This document shows, in pieces, positions 61,701 to 64,000 of a DNA stretch of 64,000 nt. Source of the DNA: Symsagittifera roscoffensis (lineage: Eukaryota; Xenacoelomorpha; Acoela; Convolutidae). The stretch is taken from the NCBI RefSeq assembly GCF_963678635.1, contig NC_087063.1:66764471-66828470 (forward strand). The letters are read 5' to 3'. The stretch's first letter is position 1, and the number at the start of each line of letters is the position of its first letter. The notes beneath the pieces are model-generated. The model was not told where the DNA came from. It searched no databases and saw only the letters and a program-made list of their open reading frames with translations. Both the position numbers and the translations under genes were made by a program.

Positions 61701-62276
61701 GGCGGAGAACTTCACTTGGAGGCCAAAGTCTGGCCTCTAATCAAAGTTTAACCGTGCCCTCTTTTAACCTAATGCCACCTCATGTGAGTAAGGTGTGACG
61801 GGCGAATATTGGTGTAAGGATTGGTGTATTCTGCATAGAAATCTGGTCCAAACGGTTTTACTTTTAGTGTTCTGCGTTAGTCTGAATTGAATGCTAACTA
61901 GTTTTTATTCGCTTTTTCCTTTTTTCTGAAGCCAATTTGAAAACTTTAGCGATAAGAGTCGAAATGCGGTGCTTATTTTTTGTTGCTTAAGTTTTCTTTG
62001 CACGATTTTTTTTAAGTTTTATTCAATTCTGCATTTATTTGTTTTGGGTTATACGCAAAAAGCATGTATTAGTATGTAGATGTATCTATAAGCGTTTATT
62101 TTCCCTGTTATTTGTATTTTCAATAGCAAATTGTGCTAATCTATGGTTTTTATTAGACGGGAGGTGGAGGGGGAGGAGCTTTCGCCCAGTCAGCTGTGGG
62201 CGGGAAGAAGGCTGCGGGTGGGGCATCAGCTGGAGGCCAGAGCAAGCTAGGAGGGGCTCAATCTCCGGCCATGAGT
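43713..62276 (+). CDS. ADGB: androglobin, 5' half (20 exons, 3' end outside window)
   Basis: Androglobin is a chimeric globin: N-terminal calpain-like protease domain, circularly permuted globin split by an IQ motif, and a C-terminal coiled coil. In mammals it is linked to sperm formation and ciliated cells. The 20 exons join in one frame of 783 codons, with every phase compatible and all introns GT-AG. Recognisable family segments are the MASKGQKKK start, WPEWSDADVNSEKW (residues 42-55), FFDDPDG, TANEHIHHCE, GKYVVRLFWMGCWRKI (exon 6), LTGWLPEP, YMDKIWDLLK, HPLLVTRTRSCPLVAPP (exon 13) and VEISSPYLNYKLSP (exon 14). The start has G at -3 and +4. Low-complexity linkers (exons 8-11, 15, 19, 20) separate conserved blocks. 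Globin and IQ parts lie downstream, so oxygen-binding residues cannot be judged. Vertebrate ADGB is about 1,670 residues, so roughly half is here. Confidence 0.93.
44007..44112 (+). CDS. ADGB: ADGB exon 2
   Basis: Acceptor GTTTAG, donor GTGAGC, phase 2 in and 0 out. It encodes the family signature WPEWSDADVNSEKW at its 3' end. The last bases of this exon (GAAATGG) mark the left edge of the intronic duplication at 46472. Confidence 0.93.
44107..45447 (+). repeat. intron 2 duplicated segment, copy 1
   Basis: About 1.34 kb nearly identical (roughly 99 percent by eye) to 46472-47815. Example differences: CTGTTTTC/CTATTTTC, TTTTTAACTG/TTTGTAACTG, CACGGAGCC/CAAGGAGCC. It includes a 72-codon frame (45035-45253) rich in Lys/Arg that has no recognisable similarity. 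Confidence 0.92.
46472..47815 (+). repeat. intron 2 duplicated segment, copy 2, ending at a gap
   Basis: It starts inside GAAATGGGTGAGC, copied from the exon 2 donor, preceded by unrelated CCACCCGG. It runs without large indels into the N gap at 47816. The copied exon tail is only 7 nt, so it is not a second exon. Confidence 0.92.
47816..48015. other. assembly gap of 200 N
   Basis: Exactly 200 N inside ADGB intron 2, directly at the end of the duplicated segment. Confidence 0.99.
48085..48370 (+). repeat. third, diverged copy of the intron 2 repeat
   Basis: The strings GTCGGATTGGTTTTTGTTTTTCC, AACTTGCAATTTTTGAC, GAGCTCAATTTTAAAAATATA and AACGCGCGAAATATTTCGTGCTAATAACGCG are in the same order as at about 44710-44960, but with many differences. 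This copy is old, unlike the other two. Confidence 0.7.
49507..49557 (+). CDS. ADGB: ADGB exon 3
   Basis: A 51-nt exon, phase 0-0, encoding DSQQKAGGKEKGKSPNM. It corresponds to the Lys/Gly-rich segment after the WPEW motif in vertebrates. Acceptor TTTTAACAG, donor GTATTT is weak. Confidence 0.85.
49635..49805 (+). CDS. ADGB: ADGB exon 4, start of calpain-like domain
   Basis: A 171-nt exon, phase 0-0. It encodes QFFDDPDGVLELPPALEV, SQWKR and SFDLLTANEHIHHCE, closely parallel to vertebrate ADGB (FFEDPEG, SWKR, FDLFSANEHL). Confidence 0.94.
50012..50165 (+). CDS. ADGB: ADGB exon 5
   Basis: A 154-nt exon encoding TIRWIISQITALWKLNG and WKPWEHIYAMSKLGK, both recognisable androglobin segments. An upstream extension is blocked by an in-frame TAA, so the acceptor TTGTTTCAG is supported. 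Phase 1 donor. Confidence 0.92.
50434..50635 (+). CDS. ADGB: ADGB exon 6
   Basis: A 202-nt exon. It encodes the most conserved block in the window, NNYGKYVVRLFWMGCWRKI, then VDDSLPFD, NNILLPTT and ELWPMLLSKAIIKV. In calpains the equivalent region surrounds the LPxD and LWP motifs of the protease core. The acceptor at 50434 is chosen because it alone restores frame with exon 5. Confidence 0.94.
50875..50965 (+). repeat. tRNA-derived SINE-like head 1
   Basis: A-box-like TAGCGTAGAGG near 50885 and B-box-like GTTTGAACCTG near 50926, about 40 bp apart. It lacks tRNA-like acceptor ends. It lies in ADGB intron 6. Confidence 0.5.
51281..51470 (+). repeat. tRNA-derived SINE-like element 2 with hairpin
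   Basis: A perfect A-box-like TGGCTGAGTGG near 51286, a decayed B-box, then a tail (TTTTTGCTAATTCAAGGCTT) shared with the element at 56092. At 51430-51450 there is a hairpin with an 8-bp stem (ACCCTTGC/GCAAGGGT) and a 5-nt loop, followed by TTGCAACCGGG. Confidence 0.6.
51575..51700 (+). repeat. tRNA-derived SINE-like fragment 3
   Basis: A B-box-like TAGTTTGAATCCGG near 51611, followed by two GCCGGGAC repeats. A-box weak. Confidence 0.35.
51880..52165 (+). repeat. tRNA-derived SINE-like element 4 with hairpin
   Basis: A-box-like TGGTATAGTGGT near 51882 and B-box-like GGTTCGATTCG near 51922. About 200 bp later, at 52121-52141, the same 8-bp stem hairpin as in element 2 recurs (ACCCTTGC/GCAAGGGT) with a different loop (ATTAA instead of GATAG), followed by TTGCAACCG. 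Confidence 0.55.
52910..52999 (+). CDS. ADGB: ADGB exon 7
   Basis: A 90-nt exon, phase 2-2, encoding YSAGNIDCEFGEQSVMQ and CLTGWLPEPVPV. LTGWLPE is strictly shared with vertebrate ADGB. Confidence 0.93.
53303..53499 (+). CDS. ADGB: ADGB exon 8
   Basis: A 197-nt exon encoding YMDKIWDLLKTSCPEFTLPD, then a Lys/Asp/Ser-rich linker ending SKDTKKG. Vertebrate ADGB has MDKVWELLK followed by a long Lys-rich linker at the same place. Phase 1 donor. Confidence 0.92.
53567..53593 (+). CDS. ADGB: ADGB exon 9 (27-nt microexon)
   Basis: Phase 1-1, 27 nt, with a strong acceptor (TTTTTGTTTCAG) and donor (GTATGT). It encodes GKDGKKDRG within the Lys-rich linker. It is too short for open-frame detection and found through its splice sites and frame. 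Confidence 0.75.
53860..53976 (+). CDS. ADGB: ADGB exon 10 (Gly/Lys-rich linker)
   Basis: A 117-nt exon, phase 1-1, with higher GC than its flanks. It encodes GGMTTPLHDGHGGGKGHKGG and SQVSIAASENRMMFG. A linker, with no family match expected. Confidence 0.82.
54432..54467 (+). CDS. ADGB: ADGB exon 11 (36-nt microexon)
   Basis: A 36-nt exon, phase 1-1, encoding GLGNRSTTPFDSG. Acceptor TTTTTCAAG, donor GTAAAC. Supported by frame and splice sites; may be alternative. Confidence 0.65.
54729..54826 (+). CDS. ADGB: ADGB exon 12
   Basis: A 98-nt exon encoding EPVRVEKPQTVVFATYYNPP then RTYSKYKDT. It aligns with the VVYATFTP region of vertebrate ADGB. The donor GTGCGT returns the phase to 0. Confidence 0.88.
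56092..56275 (+). repeat. tRNA-derived SINE-like element 5
   Basis: A strong B-box GATTCGAATCC near 56147, preceded by GTCGCA and followed by ACGTAGCC and the tail TTTTGCTAATTCGAGGCTT. The element at 51281 has the same order of strings (GTCGCAGGATTAAATCTC, TGTAGCC, tail), so the two are members of one family. Confidence 0.65.
56350..56428. repeat. TG-rich microsatellite
   Basis: Imperfect (TG)n with TATG interruptions, in ADGB intron 12. Confidence 0.9.
57959..58142 (+). CDS. ADGB: ADGB exon 13
   Basis: A 184-nt exon encoding LRTVGLSHSLPHPLLVTRT and RSCPLVAPPIPPPEPAWKLI. This is one of the most conserved androglobin segments (vertebrate VLVTRSRSCPLVAPP, PPWKLIRQ). Phase 0 in, 1 out. The donor GTTCGC is weak but frame-consistent. 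Confidence 0.94.
58410..58503 (+). CDS. ADGB: ADGB exon 14
   Basis: A 94-nt exon encoding EEEKLRPEQWVEISSPYLNY then KLSPTTLPREVT, matching the LEISSPFLNYRMTP region of vertebrates. Phase 1 in, 2 out. An overlapping frame with an ATG (58372-58557) is a shadow. Confidence 0.92.
58802..59081 (+). CDS. ADGB: ADGB exon 15 (Pro/Ser-rich linker)
   Basis: A 280-nt exon, GC-richer than its flanks, encoding GRRSSSRSRDGSRPSTAPP and a disordered Pro/Ser/Gln/Lys-rich stretch ending ATPAPTE. Phase 2 in, 0 out. Confidence 0.9.
59286..59346 (+). CDS. ADGB: ADGB exon 16
   Basis: A 61-nt exon encoding KRTSHVSAVSSGANQSKKGV. It is a linker supported by frame continuity and splice sites (GTGTTTAG, GTAAGA). Confidence 0.75.
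59465..59609 (+). CDS. ADGB: ADGB exon 17
   Basis: A 145-nt exon encoding an acidic linker, then KTDSWVHWEDFKKAFK. WVHWEDFKKAF corresponds to the vertebrate IWLDFEDFCVCFQ segment. Phase 1 in, 2 out. Confidence 0.88.
59808..59871 (+). CDS. ADGB: ADGB exon 18
   Basis: A 64-nt exon encoding SVILYHKPQSYPYRETSSDF plus Lys, which corresponds to vertebrate IYIFHKPSSYCLNFQKSEFK. This is the last recognisable conserved segment in the window. Confidence 0.88.
61691..61783 (+). CDS. ADGB: ADGB exon 19 (linker)
   Basis: A 93-nt exon, phase 0-0, encoding HMMGRRTSLGGQSLASNQSL then TVPSFNLMPPH. Acceptor ATTTGTAG, donor GTGAGT. No match in vertebrate ADGB, so it is a lineage-specific insertion or an alternative exon. 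Confidence 0.7.
62157..62276 (+). CDS. ADGB: ADGB exon 20 (Gly/Ala-rich linker)
   Basis: A 120-nt exon, phase 0-0, with sharply higher GC than the flanking introns. It encodes TGGGGGGAFAQSAVGGKKAA then GGASAGGQSKLGGAQSPAMS. Acceptor TTTTATTAG, donor GTAAGT. It is the last ADGB exon visible. Confidence 0.72.
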
Positions 62277-62479
62277 GTAAGTTTTTTTTTCATTGTAAGG
62301 TCTTTTTTGAAGCTATTTGTGACTGTTTCTTTATTATTTCAAATTGAATGTGGAACCTGATCTAAACTACATTTTATGATTGGATAAATTAGATATTTTA
62401 CCAATGTAAAGTATTTAATATTAACCAATCATGATCCATCTAACTAACAACCCACTTATTTGTAAGTGCTGAAGTTACT

Positions 62480-64000
62480 TGTAATTTCAGCACCAGAGAG
62501 ATTTGAATTTAACTTAGAAATTAGTTGGACTCTCCCGAGCACTTCAGCAGCCGCAATAAACCAGTATACCCTAGATCTATTGAGCCTAGCAGAGACTAGT
62601 TAAACAACCTGAGACTAGATAGTATAAGAGTAAGATTAGGATCGGTATTAGACTAAGAAGTTGCACGAATCTATCCGGCCGAAAATAAGATAGCGTGACG
62701 AGCAGACGGTGTACCCTATCCGAAATTACTCTATGAGTTATACACTCCAGTCCTAACTCATCTGGTGCGACCATAAGTCTCGAACAAGACCTTAATAGCT
62801 TAGAATTAACCAAAATAGATTAGAAATTAGACAAAAACATTTACAAAATGTTATACGACAATAATTTAATTGAAATGTCTCTACGACTCAATAGATCAGA
62901 GCCAATATTCCGAACCATAACAGAACTACCCGGAATTGGAAGAAGACCTCGAACCAGAGACGACATACAACAAAGTAGAAACTTGCCATATAGCTATATG
63001 ATAGTTAAGCAAAAACCAGAACAAACTTTTATATTTAGAATACTACTGGCAATGAATTTAGATTTTCATTTGCAAACATAAAACCTTGAAGTTAATCTTC
63101 AAAATCATTTCAGGCGCTAAACAAAATTGTTAATATACAATAACGATTGATAAAAAGATCTAAGATCGTTTTCCTAAATTCTGCAGTAATATACAAAACA
63201 TGTTTGAAAAATATTTATTGAAAAATAAAAAATAAAAATTAGTAGCATGACAATAAATGGTTAGTAATAATAAATCATCCTGTTGTTCCAGCTTCATCAC
63301 CTAAACATAACAGCATTCATAAGCTCACTAATATCATAAAAACACTAAATCTTTTCCTTACACAAATTTAAATCATTTTAAACTTAAATTCACTTAATTT
63401 TAAAACCAGATCATCAAGGCTTATCCTTGGATCTTAAATCATTTTCTACTTAATTAAATTTCAAATTTGATCATCAAGGCTTATCCTTGGATCAAAACAG
63501 AACAACTTTGTTCTCCCCCACCCACTTAATTAGTGTCTAACGACCTCAAACGTCGATTCACTACCCAACCCTTTCTAAAGACCTAAGACTAATAGAAATT
63601 TTTAAACAAAACTAATCATTCAAATTAGGATAAACAGTGAAGAACTTCGGTTATTCATCCTTCACTTAACTCCCACCTCTTACCAGACCCAGGATAAATC
63701 TTAGACTTAGTAAGTTTAAAATAGTATCTAACGAACTACTCGCGTTCTAATTATACCTGAACCTTGTGGATCGATTTACTATTCTCCAACCCTTGAACAC
63801 AATCACTACCCCTAAGTAAGATTAAGTAAGTTAACACCTTAGCTTATACTAGCCACGAGAAAGTAAAAAATCATTCTTCGGAATCGATATACTTTTCTCT
63901 CCAACCCTGAACAAATAGACCCAGGTTAAGCTAACCAAAAAATCGTAAGAACTAACAGTTTAGGAAAATAGAAATCATTTAACAACCTTTCGCATCCGTC
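62480..64000. repeat. interspersed repeat in ADGB intron 20 (copy 2, cut by window end)
   Basis: From about 63385 onward it matches the repeat at 28950-29620. The plus strand is A/C-rich. It contains a 77-codon frame at 62848-63081 (MSLRLNRSEPIFRTITELPG) of unknown nature. Two tandem strings GATCATCAAGGCTTATCC lie near 63412 and 63470. No termini could be defined. Confidence 0.6.

Overview
The window is AT-rich animal nuclear DNA, and everything in it is eukaryotic: GT-AG introns, tandem satellite DNA, non-LTR retrotransposons, tRNA-derived SINE-like elements and two assembly gaps of exactly 200 N. The only gene I can name is androglobin (ADGB). It is a metazoan/choanoflagellate family, and this sequence is divergent from vertebrate ADGB, so I infer a non-vertebrate animal. 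I cannot name the phylum.

Layout. 1-2395: a macro-tandem repeat (units of about 1.03 and 1.24 kb plus a truncated third), each full unit holding a 15-bp minisatellite. About 2396-4050: no gene seen. About 4050-19331: a satellite array of about 19 diverged monomers in two length classes (about 0.85 and 0.71 kb), running into a gap. 19532-22180: AT-rich spacer with a TA microsatellite. 22183-28849 (+): a three-exon gene for a 976-residue protein I do not recognise, with ankyrin-like repeats and a helical C-terminus. 28950-30420: interspersed repeat, partly matched at the right end of the window. 30430-32530: a decayed segmental copy of part of the unknown gene, including a broken exon. 32531-40310: a cluster of dead LINE copies containing a large, diverged inverted repeat. 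40310-43712: intergenic sequence with another LINE relic and a lone diverged relative of the satellite. 43713-62276 (+): the first 20 coding exons of ADGB (783 codons, all phases consistent). These cover the calpain-like N-terminal half; the permuted globin, IQ motif and coiled coil must lie beyond the window. 62480-64000: interspersed repeat inside the following intron.

There is no operon logic. The two genes share a strand but are separated by about 15 kb of repeats. The observations most worth following are: the uncharacterised 976-residue protein; the satellite monomers, many of which carry paired ATF/CREB-type TGACGTC(A) sites followed about 23 bp later by a TATAAAAG box; the LINE palindrome; a cassette of three phase-1 symmetric small exons in ADGB; and hairpin-bearing SINE-like repeats in ADGB intron 6. 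A near-identical duplication in ADGB intron 2 ends at an assembly gap and may be a false duplication.
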